The position numbers were made by a program, and so were the translations under genes. The notes below the pieces were generated by a model that was given only the letters and a program-made list of their open reading frames with translations, was not told the origin of the DNA and did no database searches. This document shows, piece after piece, positions 1-10,293 of a DNA stretch of 64,000 bases; the stretch's first letter is position 1; each line of letters begins with the position of its first letter. This stretch comes from Diplonema papillatum (taxonomy: Eukaryota; Euglenozoa; Diplonemea; Diplonemida; Diplonemidae): contig JAPJBO010000382.1 of the NCBI GenBank assembly GCA_030068145.1, forward strand, positions 124,001 through 188,000. Reading direction: 5' to 3'.

Positions 1-1
1 T

Positions 2-184
2 CTCGAGGAGGGGCTTCTTGTCCCGAGGAAGTTTTCTTTGCCCCCCGAACTGCTTACCCTGCGAGATGCGTCTGTCAGCGGTTTTTGCCGCTCGAAGCAA
101 GTGGCCGAAATTCTGGAAGGGAAGAAGAAGAAAAGTCCTCTGATCGAAAGAGGGGTTGCAGAAGACGAGATCCACCCCGAATAA
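2..184 (+). pseudogene. Coding-like remnant running in from the left edge
   Basis: An open frame of 60 codons enters from outside the window and ends at a TAA. Its composition is protein-like: charged and hydrophobic residues mixed, a KKKK run near residue 41, and the C-terminus EIHPE. A second protein-like frame overlaps its end (about 144-293), so the segment could be a decayed gene or several short exons. I do not recognise the family. The downstream stretch at 370-555 may belong to the same gene. Confidence 0.3.
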
Positions 185-369
185 CCTTCAGGGGATAATC
201 GACTGCTTGGGTACCGAAGAGGTTCCCGCAACATTACGACAACGCGATACACTTCCCTACTCTACCGTCTTGCCAACCACGTTGTAGATCGCTGACGGGC
301 AATCACCACATCTGTGCTGCATCAAATTTGGTTCGCGAACATGCACAGAAGAAGCGTGCAGGCAGTTAA

Positions 370-555
370 TTCAGTACACCGAACATACTCGAAGAGAATT
401 TAAGACGCCGCCGGTTGAAGCCGGAGATCGTCGCAATGCGCGCGGCACTGATGGTGAACGGCAATGTCGCAGGTGAGATTCGCGAGAAGATGGTTGAGTG
501 CCATGAGACATCTTCAGAGGAGTCGGCTTGGATGAGTAGGTGTCATGGCCCGTGA
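370..555 (+). pseudogene. Coding-like fragment, possibly the tail of a transposase
   Basis: This frame is open from 370 to a TGA at 553-555 and has no good start codon. It begins just before a possible AG acceptor at 373-374 and includes NILEENLRRRRLKPEIVAM. The pattern R-x-L-K-P-E-x-V followed by a hydrophobic helix resembles the extreme C-terminus of hAT transposase dimerisation domains, but the similarity is short. It could equally be the last exon of an unknown host gene whose earlier part lies at 2-184. Confidence 0.22.
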
Positions 556-672
556 GAAACAGCCGGAGAAAATTATTCTTTCAAAACACGTCGAAATAGT
601 AATTTAATGCGATGTATGCACTTGTTTTCCCCATCGCTTTACTTGCAGACAGGTAGAACCCAACTATAAATT

Positions 673-780
673 CCCCCGATTTCCCCCCGATTTCCTCCGC
701 TTTCCTTAGAGAGTTTCCCCCGATTCCCCCCGATTTGACCCCCGATTTTGACCCCCGACAAATTGGTCGGGGGTTACACG
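673..780. repeat. CCCCCGATTT minisatellite
   Basis: Irregular tandem copies of CCCCCGATTT and CCCCCGATTTGA. The G-rich complement has many runs of five or more G and could in principle form G-quadruplexes. Confidence 0.6.
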
Positions 781-1146
781 TAGGATATACGGGGGATTTC
801 ACCCGTGACCCCCCGTGACACGCCGTTGGGGGTTTCGCCACCCTTTAGCAAGAAGTCTTCACGAACAAACGGCGTCAAGAAGATGCGGTCGATACGCTGC
901 CGATGAAACGAGGAAGATAGGCATGAACGTGGTGGCTGCGCTCTTGCGGAGACAGCGCTGTTGGCGCGTCGAGGCGTAGACTCAGCTGACGAAGTGGAAC
1001 CTTCACCTTCCCAAACAAAGTGCAAATGAGACGGGAGGTAGCATCAGATTGAGCAAGGAGCCTTGAAGGACAGACAGACACAGAAGCCAAGTCGGAAACT
1101 AGTCCACCCACACGTTGCAATCCACGACTGTTTCGACAGTTGTTGT

Positions 1147-1217
1147 TTTTGGATTAGAAAGCAAAGGATGTGCGACGAGAATCTGCATCGCCGGCTTCGC
1201 GGTTACCTCTTCGCACG
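1147..1217 (+). repeat. Dispersed repeat R6
   Basis: About 70 bp closely resembling 61135-61207, which lies just inside the left end of the 2.9-kb transposon; a shorter match lies at about 21776-21815. The shared core begins GGATTAGAA and includes AATCTGCATCGCCG. It is probably a scrap of the same transposon family. Confidence 0.5.
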
Positions 1218-1834
1218 ACCGCCCTCCCTTGTCGTCTCATCGGACCGTGGTCCCGCCTTCAATCGTGTCGAGGTACTGGGTTCCTTCCGAATAGAATCAT
1301 TTTCATAGGAAGAGATCTCTCGCGCTGCATGTCGAGTCAAAGGGAGGAAGGATGCGGGTCAAAGCGAGGCGCACCTTCGGCCATCGGAGAACAGCCGAGT
1401 ACCTAGAATGGGCCAACACCACATTGGACACGCAATTATGTTGCCTAAGCATACATACGTGCTTGCACAGCTCTCTTCCACAGCAACAACTTTGCCGCGC
1501 AGAAATGAACACATCAGGCATCTGAAACGCTGCAACCTCGAACCCCCGTTTGCCCCTGTGCCCACCCCGTCGTAGGCTTTTGCAACAGGATTTTGTGGTG
1601 GAAATCCCCCGCCCCCGGTTTTCCCTCGTCGGGGGCTGAGCTCGGAACCCCCGTCGTTTTTGCAATCCCCCGTCGGGGGGGTAACATGTATGGTTAACAA
1701 CAACCGATGTAAACAATACGTAGGGGGGGGGTTTAGTCGCAGCTTGTTTGGACTTGCTTGTGTGTGGGGTTGGCAAGGTGTCCTACACCGTGCCGCTGTC
1801 CTTCAATTCCTTCCATACTCTACGCTCGTGCCCG

Positions 1835-2700
1835 GGTGCCGTCAACGAAGAACGCGCCTGCAGTAAAACGGTAGCGCGGCTGTGTTCACAGCTCGTCTCG
1901 CGGGTCTACCCCTGTCGCGCTCATCCGACGCAAGCTGGTGGGGGATTGTAGCTAGATCTACTTGCGTCAGCTCCTTCGGGATTGCAAGGAGCCACGAGCG
2001 GTGCAGAATAAGTGGAGGCCGCAACGATGAAGCACCACTCCTCTTGTTTTCGCTTTACTCATCCGATGATGGGAAGACGGCAGCTGCTCCCTTGTGGGGT
2101 TAGGGTCTTCGGGCCCGTAGCTTTTCCGTTTCCAGCAACATACGCGGCTTCGGCGGACGTGCTTGGACTTGCGTGTGCGCGGGGTTGGCAACGTGTCTTA
2201 CCCCGTGCCGCTAAAACAACGCTCGTGTCCATCCGTGGGTGGGCCGTCAACAGAGAACACGCGCGCGTCTGCAGTCAAACGGCGGCCCGGCTGTGTTCGT
2301 AGCTCGTCGGCGGACTCCCCCTGTCGCGCCCATTCGCCGAGAGCCCGAGCAGGTCCGCAAACCCGCAAACCCACGTGTTCGTTGCTTGTCGAGCGACTAC
2401 TCCCGTCGCAAGCTCGGGGGATAGTCAGAAAGTGATCAAATCTGCTTTGGTGTTGCGAGGACGTCTTTGTGTGGAGTTGGCGAGGTGTCCTACTCATTCA
2501 ATTCCTTGCGTAATCTCCGCTCGTACCCGGGTGCCGCCAACGGAGAACACGCGCGCGTCTGCAGTCAAACGGCGGCGCGGCTGTGTTCGTAGCTCGTCAG
2601 CGGACTCCCCCTGTCGCACCATTCGCCGAGAGACCGAGCAGGTCCATTCGAGAAGAGGCGGCGGCCGTTGACGCCGTCCGCACGGTGTACGCGCGCCAGC
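1835..2700 (-). repeat. Three tandem copies of the gene A 3' flank
   Basis: Three related blocks lie at about 1838-1960, 2240-2365 and 2525-2650, directly beyond the end of gene A. Each carries the same succession: an ACACGCGCG-type stretch, a CGGCTGTGTTCGTAGCTCGT-type stretch, and then CGCCGAGAG-CCGAGCAGGTCC. The outermost copy is the most diverged. The arrangement parallels the partial copies downstream of genes B and C, but here I see only flanking sequence and no coding part. Confidence 0.55.
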
Positions 2701-2764
2701 AGCGCGGGGGCAGCTGGGCTTCAGGAGGGGTCGTTGCGGACGTGGTCTGCGGCAGCGGCTGCGA

Positions 2765-5700
2765 TCAGCGGACCAGTCGGCAAGACGACACGGTGCTCGA
2801 AAGATTGCGCCGCACCTGCGGCTGCGCCGGCGGCGAACCCCCGACACAGGGTGAGAGGAAAGAAGATCCGGCAACGGACGACAGGAAAGAAGACCGCTGC
2901 TGCCTGCGGTCGTCCAAGCCGTGGAGGTGAGACTCCGGCGAAGACGTGAGTGGGACCAGCAAATTGATCCCCGTCGAAGCGAGGCGTTGGCTCCTTCTCC
3001 CGACGGGCGTCGCCGGCGAGTGCACCCTTGGTGAGGACCGACGGGGAGACCGCAGGCTCGAGCTAAACCTGCCACCGCCGAGCAGAGAAGATTGACTGAC
3101 GGTCGGCGACACCAGTAGGGCCCCGTCCATCGGATCATCCCCTAGGGGCGTGAACACGAAGTCGGACGGCGACGACGAGATGAGCGAAGCTGACAGCTGC
3201 CGGGCACTCGCTTCCGTTGAGAACATGGAACCCCGAGGCGATAGTTCAATGCCCCCTCGCAGAGACTTGGCCGGGGGTTGCAGAGTAATGCCGGTTGACT
3301 TCTCCTTCCCGAAGCCGCGGGGCTCGTTGGACGACGGTAAGTCCCCGAGGATGTCGCCATTGCCGCTCCGGCAACCAGTGAAAACCAGTTCCTGCAGCCG
3401 GGCGCGCCTTTCGGTGGAGAAGACGAAAGCTCCGAGCCCCAGATCGAGCAGCACCCGGATCCCGACGGTGAACAATGCGGCTGTAAGCAGGACAGTCGCC
3501 GTGCTGTGGGTCCAATGATGCGGTTCATCTGCGTAATACCCAGCAGCCATGAACAGCATGCCTCCTGCTTCTAACAAGGTTGTCACCATATCCGCGAGTG
3601 CATCCCTGGACTTCGCATACGGCCACACCCAGCTCATAGCGGCGAGCTCCATCAAAACCACGAGGGCTGAGCAAAGCTTCACGTGTCCGCAAGACGTGGA
3701 ATTCTCTGTCACCGGCGCCGACAGCGCTGCCAGGGCAAACGAGGACCCGAACCGCATCGACCCGAACCACGCTTTATCTCCGCTATACATCGTCAGCACG
3801 CTCTGGAATCGATGCGCCCACAGCACCTTCGGCGTCGTACTGACCCACTCCCCATTCCCGATGGCCATCCGCCAGCCGAAGCCTGTGTACCGATCGTCCT
3901 CCTTGAAAAAGGCGAGTAAAGGAACACTCTTCTGGACTTCACACACAACGAGCATCGGCACTATGGCACAGAAGGCGGCGGAGCAGAGTCCCGCAACGAA
4001 TGCAATGGTAGACGGGGGGTCGTAGATGAGGGCCATCGACCCGAGCGCTGAGCCTTGATAGAGCAAGGCGAACACAAGCAGCGGGAGGGAAGGCAGGCGG
4101 AGGAATCCTTGGATGTCCAGGTTGCGCAGGTGCGGAAACGACGTGACGGCACCGAAGCGCCGTGCGGCGGAGAGCACCACAAAGCAGAAAGCAGAGAACC
4201 CAGCATTTAACAAGAAGTTCCCTACCACCATCCCAAACGCAGGAGTCCCTGAAATCACCAAACCGGTAGGGTGGAACACAAACGGGAAGTCGTGCTTCGC
4301 TTTTGTGTAGCACCCGGAAACGACAAGCAGCAACCGGTGTCCACTTTTCCCGGCGTTCCCCGCCAGAGCCGCGGCACCCACAACCACAGGCACGACTGTC
4401 CCAATGGTCTCAGCCACCTCTTTGACACCCGAGCCTGCGATGAGATCAGTTACATTCTCACGGCCAGAAGGCGCCACAGCCGCAACAGCCGGACCTCCAC
4501 TAGGCCCGTCAGAAGCAGGCACGACAGTCGGAGAAAAGATGTATGGTGCGGTAGTGTCCGACGATGCAGTCGCCTGGATCGTGGTTTCAGACGGCGCATT
4601 CGACACAGCATGCTTTGTGGGGTGCGCTGAAGCCTGCGGAGGTGTAGTGATTGGTGCGGGTGCACTGGTGGACAGAGCGTTCATCGGTACATTGGTAGCT
4701 GGTGCAGCAAAAGGTGGTACCTCGGTAACTGATGCAGCCGTAGGTGCAGTACTCGATGATGCAACTGTGGAAGGCACATTGGTTTCTGGAGCCATCGTAG
4801 AAGGCGCATTGGTTGTTGGTGCAACAGTAGAAGGCATATCGCTAGCTGGTGCAACAGTCGAAGGAATATTCGTTGCTGGCGCCACAGTACGAGGTGTAAC
4901 AGTTGGTGGTGCAGTGGTAGCTGATGCAGCACTCGAGGGAACATTCGTAGCTGGTGCCACAGTAGGAAGTGCAGCTGTTGGCGGTGCACTGGTAGCTGGT
5001 GCCACAGTTGGAGGCACAGCTGCAGGTGCAGGAGCTTCAGTTGCAGGCGGATCAGTGACAGGTGCATCTGTTGCAGGAATTGCACTTGCAGGCCGATCAG
5101 TGGCAGGTGCATCTGTTGCAGGCGGATCAGTGACAGGTGCATCAGTTGCAGGAGTTTCGCTTGCAGGCGGATCAGTGGCAGGTGCATCTGTTGCAGGTGG
5201 ATCCGTTGCTGGTGCAAATGTTGCAGGTACATCAGTTGCAGGCGGATCAGTGACAGGTGCATCAGTTGCAGGAGTTTCGCTTGCAGGCGGATCAGTGGCA
5301 GGTGCATCTGTTGCAGGTGGATCCGTTGCTGGTGCAAATGTTGCAGGTACATCAGTTGCAGGCGGATCAGTGACAGGTGCATCTGTTGCAGGCGGATCAG
5401 TTGGAGGCGCATCCGTTGCTGGAGCAAATGTTGCAGGCGCATCAAATGCAGGAGCTTCAGTTGCAGGCGGATCAGTGGGAGGCGCATCAGTAACAGGTGC
5501 ATCAGTTGTAGGTGGATCCGTTGCTGGTGCAAATGTTGCAGGCGCATCAGTGACAGGTGCATCTGTTGCAGGCGGATCAGTGGCAGGTGCATCAGTTGCA
5601 GGTGGATCCGTTGCTGGAGCAAATGTTGCAGGTGCATCAGATGCAGGAGCTTCAGTTGCAGGCGGATCAGTGACAGGTGCATCAGTTGTAGGTGGACCCG

Positions 5701-8647
5701 TTGCTGGTGCAAATGTTGCAGGTGCATCAGTTGCAGGAGCTCCAGATGCAGGCGGAGCAGTGACAGGTGCATCTGTTGCAGGTGGATCCGTTGCTGGTGC
5801 AAATGTTGCAGGCGCATCAGTTGCAGGAGCTTCAGTTGCAGGCGGATCAGTGGCAGGTGCATCAGTTGCAGGTGCATCAGATGCAGGAGCTTCAGTTGCA
5901 TGCGCATCAGTGACAGGTGCATCAGTTGTAGGTGGATCCGTTGCTGGTGCAAATGTTGCAGGTGCATCAGTTGCAGGAGCTCCAGATGCAGGCGGATCAG
6001 TGGCAGGTGCATCTGTTGCAGGTGGATCCGTTGCTGGTGCAAATGTTGCAGGCGCATCAGTTGCAGGAGCTTCAGTTGCAGGCGGATCAGTGGCAGGTGC
6101 ATCAGTTGCAGGTGCATCAGATGCAGGAGCTTCAGTTGCATGCGCATCAGTGACAGGTGCATCAGTTGTAGGTGGATCCGTTGCTGGTGCAAATGTTGCA
6201 GGTGCATCAGTTGCAGGAGCTCCAGATGCCGGCGGATCAGTGACAGGTGCATCAGTTGCAGGTGCATCAGTTGCTGGAGCAAATGTTGCAGGTGCATCAG
6301 ATGCAGGAGCTTCAGTTGCAGGCGCATCAGTGACAGGTGCATCAGTTGTAGGTGGATCCGTTGCTGGTGCAAATGTTGCAGGTGCATCAGTTGCAGGAGC
6401 TCCAGATGCAGGCGGATCAGTGACAGGTGCATCTGTTGCAGGTGGATCCGTTGCTGGTGCAAATGTTGCAGGCGCATCAGTTGCAGGAGCTTCAGTTGCA
6501 GGCGAATCAGTGGCAGGTGCATCAGATGCAGGAGCTTCAGTTGCAGGCGGATCAGTTGCGGGCGCATCAGATACAGGAGCTTCAGTTGCAGGCGGGTCAG
6601 TTGCAGGAGCTCCAGATGCCGGCGGATCAGTGACAGGTGCATCTGTTGCAGGTGCATCAGTTGCTGGAGCAAATGTTGCAGGTGCATCAGATGCAGGAGC
6701 TTCAGTTGCATGCGCATCAGTGACAGGTGCATCAGTTGTAGGTGGATCCGTTGCTGGTGCAAATGTTGCAGGTGCATCAGTTGCAGGAGCTCCAGATGCC
6801 GGCGGATCAGTGACAGGTGCATCAGTTGCAGGTGCATCAGTTGCTGGAGCAAATGTTGCAGGTGCATCAGATGCAGGAGCTTCAGTTGCAGGCGCATCAG
6901 TGACAGGTGCATCAGTTGTAGGTGGATCCGTTGCTGGTGCAAATGTTGCAGGTGCATCAGTTGCAGGAGCTCCAGATGCAGGCGGATCAGTGACAGGTGC
7001 ATCTGTTGCAGGTGGATCCGTTGCTGGTGCAAATGTTGCAGGCGCATCAGTTGCAGGAGCTTCAGTTGCAGGCGGATCAGTGACAGGTGCATCAGTTGCA
7101 GGAGCTTCAGTTGCAGGCGAATCAGTGGCAGGTGCATCAGATGCAGGAGCTTCAGTTGCAGGCGGATCAGTTGCGGGCGCATCAGATACAGGAGCTTCAG
7201 TTGCAGGCGGGTCAGTTGCAGGAGCTCCAGATGCCGGCGGATCAGTGACAGGTGCATCTGTTGCAGGTGCATCAGTTGCTGGAGCAAATGTTGCAGGTGC
7301 ATCAGATGCAGGAGCTTCAGTTGCAGGCGGATCAGTTGCGGGTGCATCAGATGCAGGAGCTTCAGTTGCAGGCGGGTCAGTTGCCGGAGCTCCAGATGCC
7401 GGCGTATCAGTGACAGGTGCATCTGCAGGCGGATCAGTTGCAGGTGCATCAGTTACAGGTGGATCCGTTGCTGGAGCAAATGTTTCAGGTGCATCAGATG
7501 CAGGAGCTTCAGTTGCAGGCGGATCAGTGACAGGTGCAACTGTCGCAGGAGCATCAGTGTCTGGTGGATCGGTTGCAGGAGCCTCAGTTGCAGGCGCATC
7601 AGTTGGTACAATGGTTTGTGGTGCATTCGTCGGTACTAGAGTTGGCGGCACCTGGGTTTCTGGCGGCAGAGTGAAAGTCGTGTGATAAAGAGCAATCTCG
7701 CTTCCGTCGCACACGTGCAACGTGCCATCTATGTGAACCATTTCGGCGGAGCTGGTCGTGAGGGACGTGAGCCAGTTCGCAACAGGTGAGGCTGCTTGAA
7801 CGCTAGAAAGGGTCACGTCACGAATACCTGGACCATCAGAATAGTAGAACACAGACAGCTCAGCATCGTACTCAACCGCAGTCACCGGATTAGTGGTGGC
7901 TAATCGGTTCAAACTGCTGAGGGCACGCGGGTTCGAAGCATCGTAGAAGTCAATTCCATCGTTGGTGGCCACGGCTAGGGTGAAATCAGTGCTGAGGGCC
8001 ATGTCGTAGGTTTGCTTGGTGCCGTAGGTAGCAACGAGTATTAGATTGGAAGTGTTGGAGACGTCAAAGACATCAAACCCCGCCCCAAGTCCGATGTACA
8101 TGTATCCCGGCGTGTACAGTTGGGACGTCGGCTTATCGGACGAGCAACTCGCATAGAAGCTTCCGGAAGAAAGGTAACTTGGTAACGAGATTAGGCAATT
8201 CCCGTCTTCGCATGTAAAGTACACAGCCTCGCCTACCCTTGTGATCGAAGTACAGCGGCCTCCGTAGGGGATCGCGGTCCGGCCCCGGGGACTGCCGAAA
8301 AGGTAACTGGTTGTGCCAGTTGACGTTCCAAAAAATACGTAGGGAACCACAGAGTCATCGCCCACGGTTAGCATGTACGTAACAGAGATCACCGAGGCGC
8401 GAGCAGCGGGAACGGTGTGATTTGATACGGCGCCGCAGCTTGTTCGGTCCGCTGTGCAGTCGATGCTCGACGCACCTGTGGTTGCAGCCACCAACACGTT
8501 TCCGGCGGCGTTCGCCCAAATATCAAGGCACGGCCCCATCACGGGAGCCCGGTACAACTCCAGCAGAGCCGCATCGACTGCACTCAGCCCTATGAGCAGC
8601 AGAGCAAGAAGTGGGCTGCCGGGCGAAGACAAGCTGCACAGTCGCAT
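2765..8647 (-). CDS. Gene A: giant mucin-like multi-membrane surface protein
   Basis: Uninterrupted 1960-residue frame. Domains in order: signal peptide (about 1-26, start MRLCSLSSPGSPLLALLL); ectodomain (27-325) with LVIVD-like propeller repeats such as GFDVFDVSNTSNLILVATY; Thr/Ala/Pro stalk (about 326-1400); about eight hydrophobic segments (1420-1755) holding the family motif [12 protein letters not shown]; and a basic, Ser-rich cytoplasmic tail to 1960. Sequons NVTDL and NSTSC flank or lie within the membrane block. The stalk changes character near residue 1205 (genome about 5030): TDAPATDPPA units before it, [12 protein letters not shown] units after it. The ectodomain is nearly that of gene B, while the membrane block and tail are nearly those of gene C, so the gene looks like a recombinant. 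It is probably a heavily O-glycosylated plasma-membrane protein acting in adhesion, coat or sensing. The family is not recognised by name. Confidence 0.85.
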   Translation of the reverse strand: MRLCSLSSPGSPLLALLLIGLSAVDAALLELYRAPVMGPCLDIWANAAGNVLVAATTGASSIDCTADRTSCGAVSNHTVPAARASVISVTYMLTVGDDSVVPYVFFGTSTGTTSYLFGSPRGRTAIPYGGRCTSITRVGEAVYFTCEDGNCLISLPSYLSSGSFYASCSSDKPTSQLYTPGYMYIGLGAGFDVFDVSNTSNLILVATYGTKQTYDMALSTDFTLAVATNDGIDFYDASNPRALSSLNRLATTNPVTAVEYDAELSVFYYSDGPGIRDVTLSSVQAASPVANWLTSLTTSSAEMVHIDGTLHVCDGSEIALYHTTFTLPPETQVPPTLVPTNAPQTIVPTDAPATEAPATDPPDTDAPATVAPVTDPPATEAPASDAPETFAPATDPPVTDAPATDPPADAPVTDTPASGAPATDPPATEAPASDAPATDPPATEAPASDAPATFAPATDAPATDAPVTDPPASGAPATDPPATEAPVSDAPATDPPATEAPASDAPATDSPATEAPATDAPVTDPPATEAPATDAPATFAPATDPPATDAPVTDPPASGAPATDAPATFAPATDPPTTDAPVTDAPATEAPASDAPATFAPATDAPATDAPVTDPPASGAPATDAPATFAPATDPPTTDAPVTDAHATEAPASDAPATFAPATDAPATDAPVTDPPASGAPATDPPATEAPVSDAPATDPPATEAPASDAPATDSPATEAPATDAPATFAPATDPPATDAPVTDPPASGAPATDAPATFAPATDPPTTDAPVTDAPATEAPASDAPATFAPATDAPATDAPVTDPPASGAPATDAPATFAPATDPPTTDAPVTDAHATEAPASDAPATDAPATDPPATEAPATDAPATFAPATDPPATDAPATDPPASGAPATDAPATFAPATDPPTTDAPVTDAHATEAPASDAPATDAPATDPPATEAPATDAPATFAPATDPPATDAPVTAPPASGAPATDAPATFAPATGPPTTDAPVTDPPATEAPASDAPATFAPATDPPATDAPATDPPATDAPVTDAPATFAPATDPPTTDAPVTDAPPTDPPATEAPAFDAPATFAPATDAPPTDPPATDAPVTDPPATDVPATFAPATDPPATDAPATDPPASETPATDAPVTDPPATDVPATFAPATDPPATDAPATDPPASETPATDAPVTDPPATDAPATDRPASAIPATDAPVTDPPATEAPAPAAVPPTVAPATSAPPTAALPTVAPATNVPSSAASATTAPPTVTPRTVAPATNIPSTVAPASDMPSTVAPTTNAPSTMAPETNVPSTVASSSTAPTAASVTEVPPFAAPATNVPMNALSTSAPAPITTPPQASAHPTKHAVSNAPSETTIQATASSDTTAPYIFSPTVVPASDGPSGGPAVAAVAPSGRENVTDLIAGSGVKEVAETIGTVVPVVVGAAALAGNAGKSGHRLLLVVSGCYTKAKHDFPFVFHPTGLVISGTPAFGMVVGNFLLNAGFSAFCFVVLSAARRFGAVTSFPHLRNLDIQGFLRLPSLPLLVFALLYQGSALGSMALIYDPPSTIAFVAGLCSAAFCAIVPMLVVCEVQKSVPLLAFFKEDDRYTGFGWRMAIGNGEWVSTTPKVLWAHRFQSVLTMYSGDKAWFGSMRFGSSFALAALSAPVTENSTSCGHVKLCSALVVLMELAAMSWVWPYAKSRDALADMVTTLLEAGGMLFMAAGYYADEPHHWTHSTATVLLTAALFTVGIRVLLDLGLGAFVFSTERRARLQELVFTGCRSGNGDILGDLPSSNEPRGFGKEKSTGITLQPPAKSLRGGIELSPRGSMFSTEASARQLSASLISSSPSDFVFTPLGDDPMDGALLVSPTVSQSSLLGGGRFSSSLRSPRRSSPRVHSPATPVGRRSQRLASTGINLLVPLTSSPESHLHGLDDRRQQRSSFLSSVAGSSFLSPCVGGSPPAQPQVRRNLSSTVSSCRLVR
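5030..7570 (-). repeat. Minisatellite coding the gene A stalk
   Basis: 15-bp units (five residues, TDAPA/TDPPA/SDAPA/TFAPA) are arranged in a higher-order repeat. For example, the 60 bp at 5881-5940 recur unchanged at 6121-6180, and 5941-6000 recur nearly unchanged at 6181-6240, giving a 240-bp super-unit. Unit lengths are multiples of three, so the frame survives expansion and contraction, and the antisense strand stays open too. Confidence 0.85.
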
Positions 8648-8661
8648 CCCCCCTTGAACAA

Positions 8662-8716
8662 CCTGGACTCCTGTCCCTAGTCATATTTTTTTTTAGTTTC
8701 GAAAGGCAGTTTTAGT
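8662..8716 (-). promoter_or_regulatory. Conserved 5' block shared by genes A and B
   Basis: Upstream of the gene A start, read on the plus strand, are CCTGGACTCCTGTCCCTAGTC-like (8662-8682) and GTTTCGAAAGGCAGTTTTAG (8696-8715) blocks. Gene B has both at 33811-33857 with few changes and a different spacer. They could be promoter elements, 5' UTR sequence or a splice-leader acceptor region; CAG/GAG steps are present on the minus strand. Confidence 0.45.
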
Positions 8717-8719
8717 TGT

Positions 8720-10290
8720 TCCCCCGGGAATTCTTTTATTTTCCGGTCATTTTGGGTTGGCGAGAAAACACCAGGGGCTAAACTTGAATTCTGGGATTCT
8801 ACCTGATCCGCAGTCAGGCCTCAATCTCGGTTGTGCTTGCTTGAACAGTTTGCCGGTTGGATGACTGTCCCGTACCACCGACATCCTCTGGGTGCTTCCA
8901 GGTAACGTCGATCGGGGTTTCAAACATGATGATTAATATCTAAGCCCGCACCCGCAACCACGCGGCGTTGACTGCGGCTGGTCTTTGAAAGGGCTGCCTT
9001 GATGGTACTTGAACAGCTTCAGGGCGTGGGCAAAGACCTGAGCTTCGATCTCGTCTGGTGCGCAGGGCGAAGTTGCTTGGAAGATCCTCCCTCTCTGGTC
9101 CCAGGATCTTGTTTGAGCGCACCAGCGGAACTCGCCCGCGTTGGTAAGTTTCATGCAGGTACGCTGCCAGCTACTACTCTTAGTACGCTCCGCTGAGGCT
9201 GGGGTGAGGACATGGCGGTTGCCACTGCCAGAACCTTGCTATTGCCGGTTATCATCATTTTCAAGCAGTCCCACGCCCTCGGCCACTACAGGAAAAAACG
9301 GAAGACACCAAAAACGAAAAAAAAAACCGCACTTTTGAGCATGACTGCTTCTTAAAGGCCGCTACGCAAGTCGAGAAGGTATAAGGGGAAGATGAGCTGC
9401 GGGGCGGGAATCAACGGTAAGCCGGATAGCAGCACCAAAGAAACTGAAAAAGCGTGGGAATGGAGAAATTGAAGGAAAGTGCACTTCCATGTCTTGGCAC
9501 TGAGTACTTGGGCTTGCCAAAATGACCCCCAGTCGGGACCTTGAAGGCGAAAACGAATGGCAGCCTATTTTCGCGCTGGGCAGCCGGGAGCCGTGTCCAG
9601 TGCACGAAACCACTGAAAAAGACAGGCGCTTCGTTTTGTTTGTGCGTGCCGGTTGATCGTTTTCCCACTTGTATTTACCCTGTGCGTAAGGAATTCTGAT
9701 CAACCACCAAAACACGCTGCCTACGTCTTTTTAGCCTGCACAATACATTGAAGGGCAACCCACAAGATTGTTAGTACTAAAAAGAACCCCAGAATATGTT
9801 CCCGGGTGGTCTTCGGTGGCAAGCGGTCGTGTCAGGTCGGAGAAGGCCCGGAACGTTGCCCGGAACATGCCCTGCTAGGTTCCTCCTCAGCACTCAGGGG
9901 GTGTTCGTCCGAGGAGGCTGGGCCAATCGAACCTGGAATTAGTACGGTCTCTGGTTTTGGCATCGTCTGATATACGCCATGGGTGCTATGTGGTACAGGT
10001 CCAGCTCTTCGTATCATCCAGAACTTTCTCGCTCTGCAAGGCACGCTGTTGTGAGCCCTGCTTATCTTTGCAAGCGAGAAGCGCTTCCTGACGATTCCTT
10101 GAGTGAAAGCAGGAGCGGCGTGTCTCCCTCCCGAGGCTCACCCCCAGACTCGCTGAGTTCCGACTCAGGGCCATGGCCCACGTCGAAGGGCGCACTCCGC
10201 TTCCGGTCCGACGTAGTTCACCGTCCCATGGCTGGGGGTTTTCGTCGTTGTCGTGTGGTATTGCCTCAGGCCTTTGGTTGATGTTTAGTT
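8720..10290. other. Gene-free stretch
   Basis: No supported gene. The only feature recognised is one copy of dispersed repeat R11 (9626-9790). Short frames here have shadow-like composition. Confidence 0.4.
9626..9790 (+). repeat. Dispersed repeat R11, copy 1
   Basis: About 165 bp matching 41446-41617 in the same orientation with small indels. Shared landmarks are GACAGGCGCTTCGTT, GCCGGTTGATCGTTTTCCCA and CTACGTCTTTTTAGCCTGCA. Confidence 0.7.
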
Positions 10291-10293
10291 TAA

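Larger units (their letters stand above)
556..1834. other. Non-coding stretch with C-rich repeats
   Basis: No convincing gene is seen. The stretch holds a C-rich minisatellite (673-780), a second cluster of CCCCCG motifs (about 1598-1682), and a copy of a dispersed 70-bp repeat (1147-1217). Open frames here are short and of skewed composition. Confidence 0.4.

Noticed and set aside
4681-7449. A 922-codon minus-strand frame of HLQLMHLSLIRLQ-type repeats within gene A
   Set aside because: Another frame of the same minisatellite; gene A's own frame has a signal peptide, conserved paralogs and membrane domains.
4404-7685. A 1093-codon plus-strand frame of ASVAGASVAGGS-type repeats opposite gene A
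   Set aside because: It is the antisense of the TDAPA minisatellite. Units of 15 bp without stops leave several frames open. It lacks a signal peptide and domains, and ends where the repeat ends.
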